From positions 17,824 to 81,823 of the forward strand of contig CANRAD010000009.1 in NCBI GenBank assembly GCA_947628505.1: DNA of 64,000 nucleotides, read 5' to 3'. Every line of letters begins with the position of its first letter. Within the stretch, counting starts at the first letter, position 1. The notes under the pieces are model-generated. The model was not told the origin of the DNA and did not search any database. It saw only the letters and a list, made by a program, of their open reading frames with translations. Below, one piece after another: positions 40,827-51,931 of the stretch. This stretch comes from an uncultured Clostridia bacterium. GTDB taxonomy: Bacteria; Bacillota; Clostridia; Christensenellales; Borkfalkiaceae. A program made the position numbers and the translations under genes.

Positions 40827-41939
40827 ATGGCAGGAATATACGTACATATTCCCTTTTGCAAATCGAAGTGCCGTTATTGCGATTTCACATCTTTCCCCGA
40901 TAAATTGTGCTTTGCCGAGAGCTATATGGCGTGCGTATACCGCGAAATGGCGATGCGCGGCGAGCAGTTGAAAAATTACTCGTTCGACACACTCTATATC
41001 GGCGGCGGCACGCCGTCCGTCGTCGACGAAAACTATATAGCCATGCTCGTGGCGGCGGCGAAAAAACATTTCAACCTTTCCGAAAACGCCGAAATAACCA
41101 TCGAGATGAACCCCGGCACAGTGAGCGCGCGCAAGATAGACATGTATCTCCGTTGCGGAATAAACCGCTTTTCGGTCGGTCTGCAATCGGCGATAGACAG
41201 TCAGCTCTCCGAACTCGGAAGAACGCACACGCTCAACCAATTCGTAACTTGCGCAAAACTTCTCAAAGGCAGAAATTTCAACGTCGACGTGATGATAGGT
41301 CTGAAAGGCCAGACGCCGGACGACGTTTTAAAGACAATAGAGGTCGCCGCGGCGTTCGGGGCGAGCCATATTTCGATGTATGCGTTGACGCCGGAAGACG
41401 GCACGCCGATATACACGGACTATCTGAACGGCGAGTTGCCGGACGGCGACGAGGTCGCGGAAATGTACGCCGCGGGCGTAAAGAAACTTGCGGAACTCGG
41501 ATTTGCGAGATACGAGGTCTCCAACTTTGCCAAAAAGGGCAGAGAGAGCAGGCACAATCTGAATTATTGGAGGCGCGGAGAATACATAGGCCTCGGCGTT
41601 TCCGCCTCTTCGTGCATAGGCAAACTGCGGTTTACGAACACCTTCGATTTGGACGAATATTTCAAGTGCATTCTCTCGGGACACTTTGCGGTTATAGACA
41701 GCGAAGAAACGGATAAAGAGACGGAGGAAGAGGAGTACATAATGCTCGCGCTCAGGACGACCGCAGGCATAGATTACGCGGACTACACGGCGCGCTTCGG
41801 CGGCGATTTCGCCGTCAAATATGCGGACGCAATAGAAAAAACGCGCCCTTATATGGACGTTTTGCCGGACCGTCTTAGGATAAAGGACGAATATCTGTAC
41901 GTCCAGAATACCATCATAATAGAATATTTCGGGAAGTGA
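40827..41939 (+). CDS. hemW: HemW-type radical SAM protein
   Basis: The 370-residue protein starts AGIYVHIPFCKSKCRYCDFTS split at the cluster motif CKSKCRYC (about 10-17), the CxxxCxxC form. It has LYIGGGTPSVV (about 55-65) and the GLQSAIDSQLSELGRTHT region typical of HemW/HemN-like enzymes. The C-terminal domain has the HNLNYWRRGEYIGLG motif. HemW is thought to be a heme chaperone and not a coproporphyrinogen oxidase; it lacks the HemN N-terminal extension. The lepA-hemW neighbourhood is common in Firmicutes. Confidence 0.92.
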   Translation: MAGIYVHIPFCKSKCRYCDFTSFPDKLCFAESYMACVYREMAMRGEQLKNYSFDTLYIGGGTPSVVDENYIAMLVAAAKKHFNLSENAEITIEMNPGTVSARKIDMYLRCGINRFSVGLQSAIDSQLSELGRTHTLNQFVTCAKLLKGRNFNVDVMIGLKGQTPDDVLKTIEVAAAFGASHISMYALTPEDGTPIYTDYLNGELPDGDEVAEMYAAGVKKLAELGFARYEVSNFAKKGRESRHNLNYWRRGEYIGLGVSASSCIGKLRFTNTFDLDEYFKCILSGHFAVIDSEETDKETEEEEYIMLALRTTAGIDYADYTARFGGDFAVKYADAIEKTRPYMDVLPDRLRIKDEYLYVQNTIIIEYFGK

Positions 41940-42454
41940 AATTTATGCAATTTGTTTATCGTTGCGCCACGGGCGCGCAATTGGACGAAATAGCGGATAT
42001 TTACGCCGGCGCGCAGGCATACATGGAGGCCAACGGAAATCCGCAGTGGGCCAGGGGATTTCCGGACAGAACCGATCTTCGCGGCGGAATACTCGGCGGA
42101 ATAATTTACGCCGTGTTCTGCGAAGGCGAGATGGCCGCGGCGTTTTCGGTGGTAAATCACGAGGGCAATTACGATGAAATAGAGGGCAAATGGCTTACGT
42201 CCGGCAATTATCTTGCCGTGCACAGACTTGCCGTGGCCGAAAAATTCCGCGGAAGCGGCGCCGCGAAATATATAATAAACGTCGCCGCGCCCGAGCTCGC
42301 GGCCGCCCGCGGCAGAGGCAGCATACGAATGGACACCCACGAAAAAAACAAGCCCATGCTCAACCTTTTAAGGGAGCAGGGCTTCACGGAATGCGGAATA
42401 GTCTACACCGCGCGCGACAACACCGCGCGCGTCGCATTCGAGAAATTGCTTTGA
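41936..42454 (+). CDS. GNAT-family acetyltransferase
   Basis: The 172-residue protein has the GNAT fold, with LAVHRLAVAEKFRGSGAAKYII (split at the acetyl-CoA loop KFRGSGAAKY, about 107-116; usually R/Q-x-x-G-x-G/A) and ends with NLLREQGFTECGIV. The GTG at 41936 overlaps the hemW stop by 4 bp; ATG 41945 is an alternative. The acceptor substrate is unknown. It is the last gene of the lepA run. Confidence 0.85.
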   Translation: MKFMQFVYRCATGAQLDEIADIYAGAQAYMEANGNPQWARGFPDRTDLRGGILGGIIYAVFCEGEMAAAFSVVNHEGNYDEIEGKWLTSGNYLAVHRLAVAEKFRGSGAAKYIINVAAPELAAARGRGSIRMDTHEKNKPMLNLLREQGFTECGIVYTARDNTARVAFEKLL

Positions 42455-42483
42455 AAAACGCGGCGCTTCACGCGCCGCGTTTT
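42455..42483. terminator. Bidirectional terminator
   Basis: AAAACGCGGCG (42455-42465) and CGCCGCGTTTT (42473-42483) make a stem with A and T tracts on both sides. It lies between the convergent GNAT and lipoprotein genes. Confidence 0.85.
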
Positions 42484-43139
42484 CAGTTGAGTTTTGTCTT
42501 TTTGGAAGTCAGAACTTTGCCGTCCTCGCCGTCGAGAAGATACGAGGAGAGGTTGGAGTTTCTGTCGCATACGCCCACGTAGTAATAACAGCCGTCGTCG
42601 TACAGCAGGCGGATATATATCTCGGCCTTGAAATTTTCCCCGTCTGTCAGCGAGGCGAACAGCTCCTTGTCGTATTCCGCCGCGCATCTCAGGGCGGTTT
42701 TGCAGTCGATAATGTTTCCGTCGGCCACGTTCAGAGCGCGGTATGAAGTCTTTTTGTCGTCGGCGGTCAGCTCCACGTCTATGCCGTCCGAGGAAAACGC
42801 TTCGGCGGTGAAACTCAGATAATAATTGCCGTTCACCGATTGATAATTCATTTCTCCGCCGTAGCCGCAGGTTTGCACACATAGCTCCGTGGGATTTTGT
42901 GCAAGCTCCACGAAAATTTCCGCCAGAGCGCACTTTTCGCCGGGGAAACCGTCGGCGGAATATGGCTGTTCTTTTTCCGAACAATAGACGGTTATGTTGA
43001 CGGTGTCGTCCTCGTAGATGTATATTTCCGTTCGCTTTTCGGAGACGAAATCATAGTAATCGACGGATTTTTTCGCGCAACCCGCCAGAGCGGGCAGTAT
43101 CAACGCGGCGCATATCGCCGTAATCGCAAACTTTTTCAT
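42483..43139 (-). CDS. Lipoprotein of unknown function
   Basis: The 218-residue protein has a lipoprotein signal (MKKFAITAICAALILPALAGC, lipobox LAGC with Cys about 21). The mature part is beta-rich and acidic. It includes GGEMNYQSVNGNYYLSFTAEAF in outline, later CDRNSNLSSYLLDGEDGKVLTSKK. I recognise no family or catalytic motif. It stands alone, convergent to the GNAT gene and divergent from the gene at 43262. Confidence 0.72.
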   Translation of the reverse strand: MKKFAITAICAALILPALAGCAKKSVDYYDFVSEKRTEIYIYEDDTVNITVYCSEKEQPYSADGFPGEKCALAEIFVELAQNPTELCVQTCGYGGEMNYQSVNGNYYLSFTAEAFSSDGIDVELTADDKKTSYRALNVADGNIIDCKTALRCAAEYDKELFASLTDGENFKAEIYIRLLYDDGCYYYVGVCDRNSNLSSYLLDGEDGKVLTSKKTKLN

Positions 43140-43194
43140 ACAACAAATATATTCGCCGCAAAGAACAATATGAATATTATTTTATACATTTTAG

Positions 43195-43223
43195 TTGCAT
43201 TTTTTCGGGCGCTATGATAAAAT
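43195..43223 (+). promoter_or_regulatory. Promoter of the 43262 gene and guaB
   Basis: TTGCAT (43195-43200), 17 nt and TAAAAT (43218-43223). The leader is about 32 nt, with AAGGTG before the TTG start. Confidence 0.7.
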
Positions 43224-43261
43224 AGTATAAATTTTCTTATAACGCTTTAAGGTGCCGGATT

Positions 43262-45330
<2,069 letters not shown>

Positions 45331-45423
45331 GCGGCGCATACGCCGCGCGGGAGGCGCTCGCAAGGGCGCCCTCTTGTATGTTCGGCGCATAAGCCCGGCG
45401 TTCGTCTTTAAAAGGAAAAATAT
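45331..45423 (+). other. guaB-guaA spacer with small hairpins
   Basis: The 93-nt gap contains GCGGCG-N4-CGCCGC (45331-45346), a GGCGC/GCGCC stem (about 45353-45371) and a GCGCATAAGCCCGGCG segment. None has a T tract. It is probably transcribed as part of one guaB-guaA mRNA and may tune or protect it. Confidence 0.4.
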
Positions 45424-46956
45424 ATGCAACATCAGAAAGTGCTTGTTCTCGACTTCGGAGGACAATATAATCAATTAATAGCAAGGCGCGTCCGCGAACT
45501 CGGCGTGTTCTGCGACCTTTTGCCTTCGGATATGTCCGTCGGAAAAATCCGCGAATACAATCCCATAGGCATAATATTCACTGGCGGGCCCAACAGCGTG
45601 TACGAAAAGGACAGCCCCCGCATCGATAAAGAGGTGTTTACGTTGGGCATACCCGTGCTCGGCATATGTTACGGCTGTCAGTTGACGGCTCATCTCCTCG
45701 GCGGGAAAGTGGAGAGCGCAACAACTTCCGAATACGGCAAAGCGGAGGTAACGTATTCGCCGTCGCCGCTTACCGAGGGCTTGCCCGAAAAGGCGGTGAG
45801 CTGGATGAGCCATACCGACAGAATAGTAAAGCTCCCCGAGGGCTTCGTAAAAATAGCCGAAAGCGAAAATTGCCCCTATGCGGCGTTCGGCAACGCCGAA
45901 AAAGGCATATACGGCGTTCAGTTTCACCCGGAAGTAAATCACACGCAGTACGGAATGCAGATACTCAAAAACTTTTTGTATAACGTCTGCGGCGCAACGG
46001 GCGATTGGACGATGTCGAATTTCGTCTCGAACAAGATTGCCGAGCTTAAAGCGAAGATAGGCGATAAAAAAGTGCTCTGCGCAATGTCGGGCGGCGTAGA
46101 TTCCGCCGTTGCGGCAACGCTCATACATAAAGCCGTGGGCAACAGATTGACGTGCGTATTCGTCGACCACGGCCTCTTGCGCAAGTACGAGGCGGAAGAG
46201 GTGATGTCGGTATTTCGCGACGGCCTCAAAATGAACCTCATAAAGGCGGACGCGAGCGCAGTATTCCTTTCGAAGCTCAAAGGCGTAACCGATCCCGAGA
46301 CGAAGCGCAAAATAATAGGCGAGGAGTTTATCCGCGCTTTCGAAGCCGAGAGCAAAAAGATAGGCAAAGTCGATTTTCTCGTTCAGGGCACTATTTATCC
46401 CGACGTAATCGAGAGCGGCAAAGGCAAATCCGCCGTCATAAAGAGCCATCACAACGTGGGCGGACTTCCCTCCGTAGTTGATTTCAAGGAGATAATAGAG
46501 CCCCTTCGCGATCTGTTCAAGGACGAGGTGAGAAAGGTGGGCTTCGAGCTGGGACTGCCCAAAAGCGTTGTCATGCGCCAGCCTTTCCCCGGCCCCGGGC
46601 TTGCGATAAGGATAATGGGCGAAGTAACCGAGGAAAAACTCGAAACCCTTCGCGACAGCGACTATATCCTGCGCGACGAAATAGCGAAAGCCGGGCTCGA
46701 CGGGGAAATCTGGCAGTACTTCACCGTGATAACCAACAGTAAGACGGTGGGCGTTCAGGGCGATTTCCGCACTTACGAAAACGTTGTGGCCATTCGCGCG
46801 GTAACTTCGCTCGACGCGATGACGGCCGATTGGGCGAGGATACCTTACGACGTTCTCGCAACCGTCTCCAACCGCATAGTCAACGAAGTGAAGCACGTAA
46901 ACCGCATAGTCTACGATATAACTTCGAAACCTCCCGCTACCATAGAGTGGGAATAA
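45424..46956 (+). CDS. guaA: GMP synthase (glutamine-hydrolysing)
   Basis: The 510-residue enzyme has a glutamine amidotransferase domain (1-195) with nucleophile [15 protein letters not shown] (about 79-93) and [11 protein letters not shown] (about 167-177). An ATP-pyrophosphatase domain has the P loop [11 protein letters not shown] (about 222-232), and the C-terminal dimerisation domain ends [17 protein letters not shown], the usual terminus. It converts XMP to GMP and forms an operon with guaB. Confidence 0.96.
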   Translation: MQHQKVLVLDFGGQYNQLIARRVRELGVFCDLLPSDMSVGKIREYNPIGIIFTGGPNSVYEKDSPRIDKEVFTLGIPVLGICYGCQLTAHLLGGKVESATTSEYGKAEVTYSPSPLTEGLPEKAVSWMSHTDRIVKLPEGFVKIAESENCPYAAFGNAEKGIYGVQFHPEVNHTQYGMQILKNFLYNVCGATGDWTMSNFVSNKIAELKAKIGDKKVLCAMSGGVDSAVAATLIHKAVGNRLTCVFVDHGLLRKYEAEEVMSVFRDGLKMNLIKADASAVFLSKLKGVTDPETKRKIIGEEFIRAFEAESKKIGKVDFLVQGTIYPDVIESGKGKSAVIKSHHNVGGLPSVVDFKEIIEPLRDLFKDEVRKVGFELGLPKSVVMRQPFPGPGLAIRIMGEVTEEKLETLRDSDYILRDEIAKAGLDGEIWQYFTVITNSKTVGVQGDFRTYENVVAIRAVTSLDAMTADWARIPYDVLATVSNRIVNEVKHVNRIVYDITSKPPATIEWE

Positions 46957-46986
46957 AATAAAATCAAAACCGAATAAAAAGCAACG

Positions 46987-47060
46987 ACACAAGTGGCTCC
47001 CCGAGGGGAAGCGTAAATCTGATTACGGAACGCAGACGATTTACCCGCTTGTGTTTTTTT
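46987..47060 (+). ncRNA. Structured RNA element or complex terminator
   Basis: Three stems can form a three-way junction. P1 is ACACAAG (46987-46993) with CTTGTGT (47048-47054), followed by T to 47060. P2 is TCCC (46998-47001) with GGGA (47006-47009), loop CGAG. P3 is GTAAATC (47013-47019) with GATTTAC (47038-47044), and its 18-nt loop is TGATTACGGAACGCAGAC. A simple terminator would not need P2 and P3. It may be a terminator for guaA, a small RNA or a leader element for the next gene. I do not recognise a known riboswitch. Confidence 0.4.
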
Positions 47061-47081
47061 GCGCCTTATAAGGAGAAAAAC

Positions 47082-47657
47082 ATGAAAAACGTCAAACTCG
47101 GATATTTTTTGAAACACGCGCTTTTTGCGTTTATAACCGTCGTCATAACAGTGCACGCATTTGTTTTTTTCAGTCTGTATGTCGTAAACGGCTTGGACGT
47201 CGCGGCGATAAACGCGCAGGGAGGCGTTATGTCGTTCGGCGCTTTTTTGCCGGTGTGGGGCATAATTTTAATAGAATTTGCCTTCGCGTACACGCTTGAA
47301 ATGTGCCTCGGCTCGCCGCTTTCCGTCAGGCTTGCCGCAAGGGTGTTCGAAAGGGGAAAAACTCATCCCGTGCTCTATGAATGTGCGATAATATGCGCCA
47401 CCGTCGCGATTATGTGCCCTTCGATGAGCTTTATCGCCGCGTGCATATATTATCCCTATCAATTCGCAGAATTTAACTTTTTAACCCTTCTTGCCAATTG
47501 GCTTAAACTCGTATGCTTCAATTTTCCCTTTGCGCTGTTGTCGCAGTTGTTCTTCATACAGCCGCTCGTCAGACAGATTTTCAAATGGCTTTTCCCCGCG
47601 AAGAAGCGCGTATCGGCCGAAAAGTCCGAAAGCCCGAACGAAGACTTCCGGGATTGA
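47082..47657 (+). CDS. DUF2798-like membrane protein
   Basis: The 191-residue protein has four hydrophobic segments (about 9-38, 52-78, 102-127 and 135-170), arranged like two DUF2798 units (YFLKHALFAFITVVITVHAF; later LANWLKLVCFNFPFALLSQLFF in pieces). The C terminus is basic and soluble. Start ATG 47082 has AAGGAG 8 nt upstream. Function is unknown. It sits between the structured element and a strong terminator. Confidence 0.72.
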   Translation: MKNVKLGYFLKHALFAFITVVITVHAFVFFSLYVVNGLDVAAINAQGGVMSFGAFLPVWGIILIEFAFAYTLEMCLGSPLSVRLAARVFERGKTHPVLYECAIICATVAIMCPSMSFIAACIYYPYQFAEFNFLTLLANWLKLVCFNFPFALLSQLFFIQPLVRQIFKWLFPAKKRVSAEKSESPNEDFRD

Positions 47658-47670
47658 TTTTAAAGTTTCA

Positions 47671-47710
47671 AGACGCGCCGCGACGTTTTTTGTCGCGGCG
47701 CGTCTATTTT
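47671..47710. terminator. Terminator after the DUF2798-like gene
   Basis: AGACGCGCCGCGAC (47671-47684) and GTCGCGGCGCGTCT (47692-47705) form a perfect 14-bp stem followed by ATTTT. Confidence 0.82.
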
Positions 47711-47721
47711 GAAATCCCCTC

Positions 47722-47750
47722 TTGATTTTTTCCCGCGCGCGTGTTAAAAT
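47722..47750 (+). promoter_or_regulatory. helD promoter
   Basis: TTGATT (47722-47727), 17 nt and TAAAAT (47745-47750); the start codon follows at 47770 behind AGAGG. Confidence 0.7.
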
Positions 47751-47769
47751 AAATCGATAAGAGGCAAAA

Positions 47770-50142
47770 ATGTGGGATTTGAAATCGCTCAGAAATTTTA
47801 TAGACCCGCACAAGAATCCCGATAAGCAGTATTTTCTCGATTTGCTTGACGGCGATAAGCAGCGGGAATACGAGAACAAGCGAATAAGCGCGGTGATGTC
47901 GATGCTCAAAGCGCTGTATATAAGCGCGCTCAAAAAACGCATAGCCGCGTTGCGCGCGGAGAGGGAAGAGCTCACGAACGCCGACGATTACGACGCGGAA
48001 AAATACCGCCGCGTTCTCGGAATCAACGCCGAAATCTCCGTCGCAAAAAAGAAAATGGACGGATATAAGCCGTTTTTCGCCGAACCGTATTTCGCGAGAA
48101 TGGACCTCACCGATCCCGAAGAGGGCTACAACAGCTATTATATAGGCAAAAAAGGCGACGCGGGGTTGGAAATCCTCGATTGGCGCGCGCCGCTCGCAAG
48201 AAAATATTATCAGAAGAGCCGGACGGCGTTTTCGATAAACAAATACGACTATAAACTTGTTCTTCGCCGCGCTCTGCGCACGATGAACGGCAAAGTGTTG
48301 GATATAAAAAACGAATATCTTTCGCTTTCGGATTATCTTACGCCGGAGGAAATAGGCGGCAGGGACGAAGAGCTCGTGTTCGATCCTTATTTAAAGGAAA
48401 TTCTCAAAAGCCGCAAAGAAAAAGAAGAGATAACCGATATAATCGAGACCATACAGGAAAAGCAGTACGAGATAATAACCCTTCCCGAGCGCGACGAATT
48501 CGTGTTGCAGGGCGTTGCCGGCAGCGGCAAAACCATGATAATGCTGCACCGCCTTTCCTATATAATGTACAACAACGAGGGCGTCAAACCTTCCGACGTG
48601 CTCGTCATAACGCCCTCGGATTCTTTCAACGCGTTTATCGACGAGCTTTCGGCCGTGCTCGAACTCGAAAAAGTCAGAACGAGCACGCTCGATAACTACT
48701 TTATGTCCATGCTGTCGTCTGTGGGCGTGGATATCGCCGATAAATTCGATTGGAACATGCCGGTGAACGGGGAGTATTCCTCGTATATATATTCGGATAA
48801 ATTCGTGTCGGACGTAAAAAAACGCCTCGGCAAGATTTACGACGGGGTGTTCGGAATGTTCGCTTCGTCGGACTGCGCCGAAACGGTGGGAGGAGTTGTC
48901 GCCGCCGCGGAGAGGCAGATCGCCTTATACGAAAAGATAAAGAACGCCGGCGTGCGCGTAAGGCGTTGCGTGCTCGGCGAGATAAAGGAAAAGCCGGACG
49001 GCGGGCTGTATTACACAAAACAGTTCAGATATATGTTCAATTGCGTGCTGGACGTGCGCGAGTTTTTGGAACTCGTCGCGAACGACGCGAGAATGGGCGA
49101 TTACGCGTTCTTTTATCGGCAGTTCTTGTCGTTTTACAGATCGGTGAGATATCTGAGGCGCTATTCCGAAAAGATATGTCTTACGGCAGTGCGCGATCTC
49201 GGCGAACTGAAAACGGCCGCGGATAAAGAGATAACCGACCTCAAACGTTACAGAATGAAAACTTCCGACGGCGAGGCGTACACCTATGCCGAGGGTATAG
49301 AAAAACGCGAATTTCTTAAACGCGAGGCCGACGATATAGCGCGTTGCGTAAACGAAATATGCGAGGCTTTCGGCGTTTTATACGATTTTGCGGACGTGTT
49401 GAGAAGCGAGGACTATCTCGTTTCCATAGGCAGATGCGAAAACACCACCGACGTGTTGAGGTTCTTTTTCAGAGATATAGTCAGAAAGGCGAAGAACAGG
49501 CTCTCTATGCCCGTAAAACCGCTTTGCCGGTGCGACGCGTTCGCCCTTTGTCTGATTCTATGCGAACTCGGCTACAATCTTTCACCCAAGTTCTCGTTTA
49601 TATTCGTGGACGAAGGTCAGGACGTCTCTTTCGCGGAGTATTCGGTATTGCGAAAGGTGAACGACAGAGCGGCATTCAACGTTTTCGGAGACCTCAAACA
49701 GAATATGACGTCCTTCCGCGGAATAACCGATTGGAGCGTTCTGGGACTGAAAATTTACGACCTCAACTTAAATTACCGCAACACCAACGAAATAGTCGAT
49801 TATGTCTCCGAACATCTCGGAATAGAGATGAAATCGATAGGCCTTTGCGGCGGCAAAGTGGAGAGAGTGGAAAAGCGCGCCGTAACGGGTTGGCTGTCCT
49901 CCAAAAACGGCTTGAAAGCGCTGATATGTTCCGAAAAGAACATTGAGACGTATTCGAGAAAGAGCTATAATCTCCCCGGAAAGACGGGCAGAATTTCCAA
50001 AAGCAGAATAAATCTGCTTACGGTATACGAAAGCAAAGGACTTGAATTTACGGCCGTCGCCGTGGCCGACGGCGACCTCACCGTAAACGAAAAATATATA
50101 GCGTATACGCGCGCTTTGAAAGAGCTCGCCGTAATAAAATGA
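47770..50142 (+). CDS. helD: HelD-like UvrD-family ATPase (RNA polymerase recycling)
   Basis: The 790-residue protein has a long helical N-terminal arm (about 30-130, ISALKKRIAALRAEREEL), as in HelD, then a superfamily 1 motor. Walker A is GVAGSGKTMIMLHRLSYIM (about 247-265). Motif II is IFVDEGQDVSFAEY (about 614-627), with NVFGDLKQN (about 639-647) and the C-terminal VYESKGLEF (about 754-762). HelD removes RNA polymerase from DNA and dissociates stalled complexes. Length and the N-terminal arm favour HelD over a DNA-repair UvrD. Confidence 0.87.
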   Translation: MWDLKSLRNFIDPHKNPDKQYFLDLLDGDKQREYENKRISAVMSMLKALYISALKKRIAALRAEREELTNADDYDAEKYRRVLGINAEISVAKKKMDGYKPFFAEPYFARMDLTDPEEGYNSYYIGKKGDAGLEILDWRAPLARKYYQKSRTAFSINKYDYKLVLRRALRTMNGKVLDIKNEYLSLSDYLTPEEIGGRDEELVFDPYLKEILKSRKEKEEITDIIETIQEKQYEIITLPERDEFVLQGVAGSGKTMIMLHRLSYIMYNNEGVKPSDVLVITPSDSFNAFIDELSAVLELEKVRTSTLDNYFMSMLSSVGVDIADKFDWNMPVNGEYSSYIYSDKFVSDVKKRLGKIYDGVFGMFASSDCAETVGGVVAAAERQIALYEKIKNAGVRVRRCVLGEIKEKPDGGLYYTKQFRYMFNCVLDVREFLELVANDARMGDYAFFYRQFLSFYRSVRYLRRYSEKICLTAVRDLGELKTAADKEITDLKRYRMKTSDGEAYTYAEGIEKREFLKREADDIARCVNEICEAFGVLYDFADVLRSEDYLVSIGRCENTTDVLRFFFRDIVRKAKNRLSMPVKPLCRCDAFALCLILCELGYNLSPKFSFIFVDEGQDVSFAEYSVLRKVNDRAAFNVFGDLKQNMTSFRGITDWSVLGLKIYDLNLNYRNTNEIVDYVSEHLGIEMKSIGLCGGKVERVEKRAVTGWLSSKNGLKALICSEKNIETYSRKSYNLPGKTGRISKSRINLLTVYESKGLEFTAVAVADGDLTVNEKYIAYTRALKELAVIK

Positions 50143-50171
50143 CGCAGTGCGCATAAACAGCGCGTAAAAAG

Positions 50172-50204
50172 AGCCCGCGGGACTTCAAAGTCCCGCGGGC
50201 TTTC
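50172..50204. terminator. Bidirectional terminator between helD and dapB
   Basis: AGCCCGCGGGAC (50172-50183) and GTCCCGCGGGCT (50190-50201), loop TTCAAA, form a perfect 12-bp stem flanked by A-rich and T-rich sequence. Confidence 0.85.
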
Positions 50205-50213
50205 CGCTTTGAA

Positions 50214-50972
50214 TTATCCGAGTTTTGCGAGCAAATCCTTCATATCGTATTTGCCGGCAGGCTTTCCGCATATCCATTTCGCCGCTTTAACCGCTCCGGC
50301 CGCGAATACCTTTTTGGAGCGCGCCGAGTGAGACAGCGTTATTATCTCGTCCTCGCCGGCGAAGATGACTTCGTGCTCGCCGACAATCGTGCCGCCGCGC
50401 ACGGCGTGCAAGCCTATTTCCGCGCCGCGTTTGCCGGTGTTGCCCTCGCGGCCGTAAACGTATTCCTTGTCTTTGCCGAACGCCGAGTTCGCGCTTTCGG
50501 CAAGCATGAGCGCCGTGCCGGAGGGCGCGTCGGCTTTGAGACGGTGATGTTTTTCTATTATTTCGATATCGAAACTCTCCCCGAGCGTCTCCGCCGCGCT
50601 CTTCACGAGGTCGACGAGAAGATTTATGCCGAGCGAAAAGTTAGCCGTTTTGAACACGGGAAGGCGGGAGGAATACGCGTCTATGAGTTCGAGCTGTTTT
50701 TGAGAATAGCCGGTGGCCGCTATCACGACGGCTGCGCCGTTTTTTTGCGCCCATACGAGTTCCTTTTCGAGCGCCGCCGGCGACGAAAAGTCTATGATGA
50801 CGTCAACTTTTTCCTTAACGTCGTCGAAAGAGGAATATACGGGTATTCCGCATATCTCGCCCGCCGACATATCCACGCCGCAAGCCGCCTCGATTTCATT
50901 GTCGGCGGCTATGATTTCGCGCACGTTCGCGCCCATTTTTCCGTTTATGCCGAGTATAAGCGCTTTAATCAT
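50214..50972 (-). CDS. dapB: 4-hydroxy-tetrahydrodipicolinate reductase
   Basis: The 252-residue enzyme has the nucleotide-binding start LILGINGKMGANVREII (about 4-20) and the signature IEKHHRLKADAPSGTALMLAE (about 134-153, EKHHxxKxDAPSGTA), with catalytic His and Lys. It makes tetrahydrodipicolinate for lysine and peptidoglycan. Its start overlaps the dapA stop by 4 bp. It is the last gene of the lysine-riboswitch operon. Confidence 0.94.
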   Translation of the reverse strand: MIKALILGINGKMGANVREIIAADNEIEAACGVDMSAGEICGIPVYSSFDDVKEKVDVIIDFSSPAALEKELVWAQKNGAAVVIAATGYSQKQLELIDAYSSRLPVFKTANFSLGINLLVDLVKSAAETLGESFDIEIIEKHHRLKADAPSGTALMLAESANSAFGKDKEYVYGREGNTGKRGAEIGLHAVRGGTIVGEHEVIFAGEDEIITLSHSARSKKVFAAGAVKAAKWICGKPAGKYDMKDLLAKLG

Positions 50973-51853
50973 TTTATGAGCCCCGCCCTTTGCATTTCCT
51001 TTTTCAGTTTGAGCTTATTGTCGTCGGAAAGTTCCGTGAGGGGAGAACGCGGCGTTCCGGCGTTGAAGCCGAGCATATTGTACGCCGCCTTTACGGGAAT
51101 GGGGTTTACCTCCAAAAAGCAGGCGTCCTCCAAGGGCAGCAGAAAGTCCTGAACTTCGTTTGCCTCGTCAAGTCTGAATTCCTTGACGAGGGAATACATC
51201 TTCTTGACGAGCGCGGGCGCGATGTTTGAGGTAACCGATATCAGTCCGGCTCCGCCTATCGCGAGCATGGGAAGATTGAGGAAGTCCTCGCCCGAGTAGA
51301 GGTCGAGTTTTCCGCGTATCCGTCTCATCGTCTCCACGACTTGCGCCATATTTCCGCTCGCCTCTTTAATTCCGGCCATGTTGGGGATATCGGCGAGCCT
51401 CTCCGCGGTTTCCGGCAAAATGTTCACGGCCGTTCGCGAGGGGACGTTATAGGCTATAACGGGTATATGTACGGCGTCGCAGACGGCCTTATAGTAACAA
51501 TACAGCCCTTCCTGTGTGCACTTATTGTAATAAGGCGTAACCACGAGCACGCCGTCCGCGCCGAGTTTTTCGGCTTTTACGCTTGCGGCCACGGCCTTTT
51601 TCGTGTCGTTGCTGCCCGTGCCTACTATTAATTTTATCCGACCTTTGAAGTGTTCCACCGCATAGCGGATAACGCTTTCCTTTTCTTCTTCGGTCATGGT
51701 TGCGGGCTCTCCCGTAGTTCCGAGGACCACAACGCCGTCCGTTCCGCCGGCAATCTGATATTCAATCATTCTGCCGAACTCTTCGAGATTGACGCCTTCT
51801 TCGGAAAAAGGAGTTGCGAGAGCAGTTATAATTCCGTTGCAAAAACCTGTCAT
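50969..51853 (-). CDS. dapA: 4-hydroxy-tetrahydrodipicolinate synthase
   Basis: The 294-residue TIM barrel has GTTGEPATMTEEEK (about 46-59), IAYNVPSRTAVNI (about 133-145, catalytic Tyr) and MAGIKEASGNM (about 161-171, Schiff-base Lys). It condenses pyruvate with aspartate semialdehyde. asd lies 78 nt upstream and dapB overlaps downstream, so three successive steps are encoded together. Confidence 0.94.
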   Translation of the reverse strand: MTGFCNGIITALATPFSEEGVNLEEFGRMIEYQIAGGTDGVVVLGTTGEPATMTEEEKESVIRYAVEHFKGRIKLIVGTGSNDTKKAVAASVKAEKLGADGVLVVTPYYNKCTQEGLYCYYKAVCDAVHIPVIAYNVPSRTAVNILPETAERLADIPNMAGIKEASGNMAQVVETMRRIRGKLDLYSGEDFLNLPMLAIGGAGLISVTSNIAPALVKKMYSLVKEFRLDEANEVQDFLLPLEDACFLEVNPIPVKAAYNMLGFNAGTPRSPLTELSDDNKLKLKKEMQRAGLIK

Positions 51854-51931
51854 AATTAACCCTTTACGCGCGGGCGCGCGCCTTTTTAGTTTATCCGTAT
51901 CATTTTATGCCCTTGTGCGGCATGTTGTTAA

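Noticed and set aside
45331..45423. Purine riboswitch before guaA
   Set aside because: None of the conserved junction or loop sequences is present; only simple GC hairpins.
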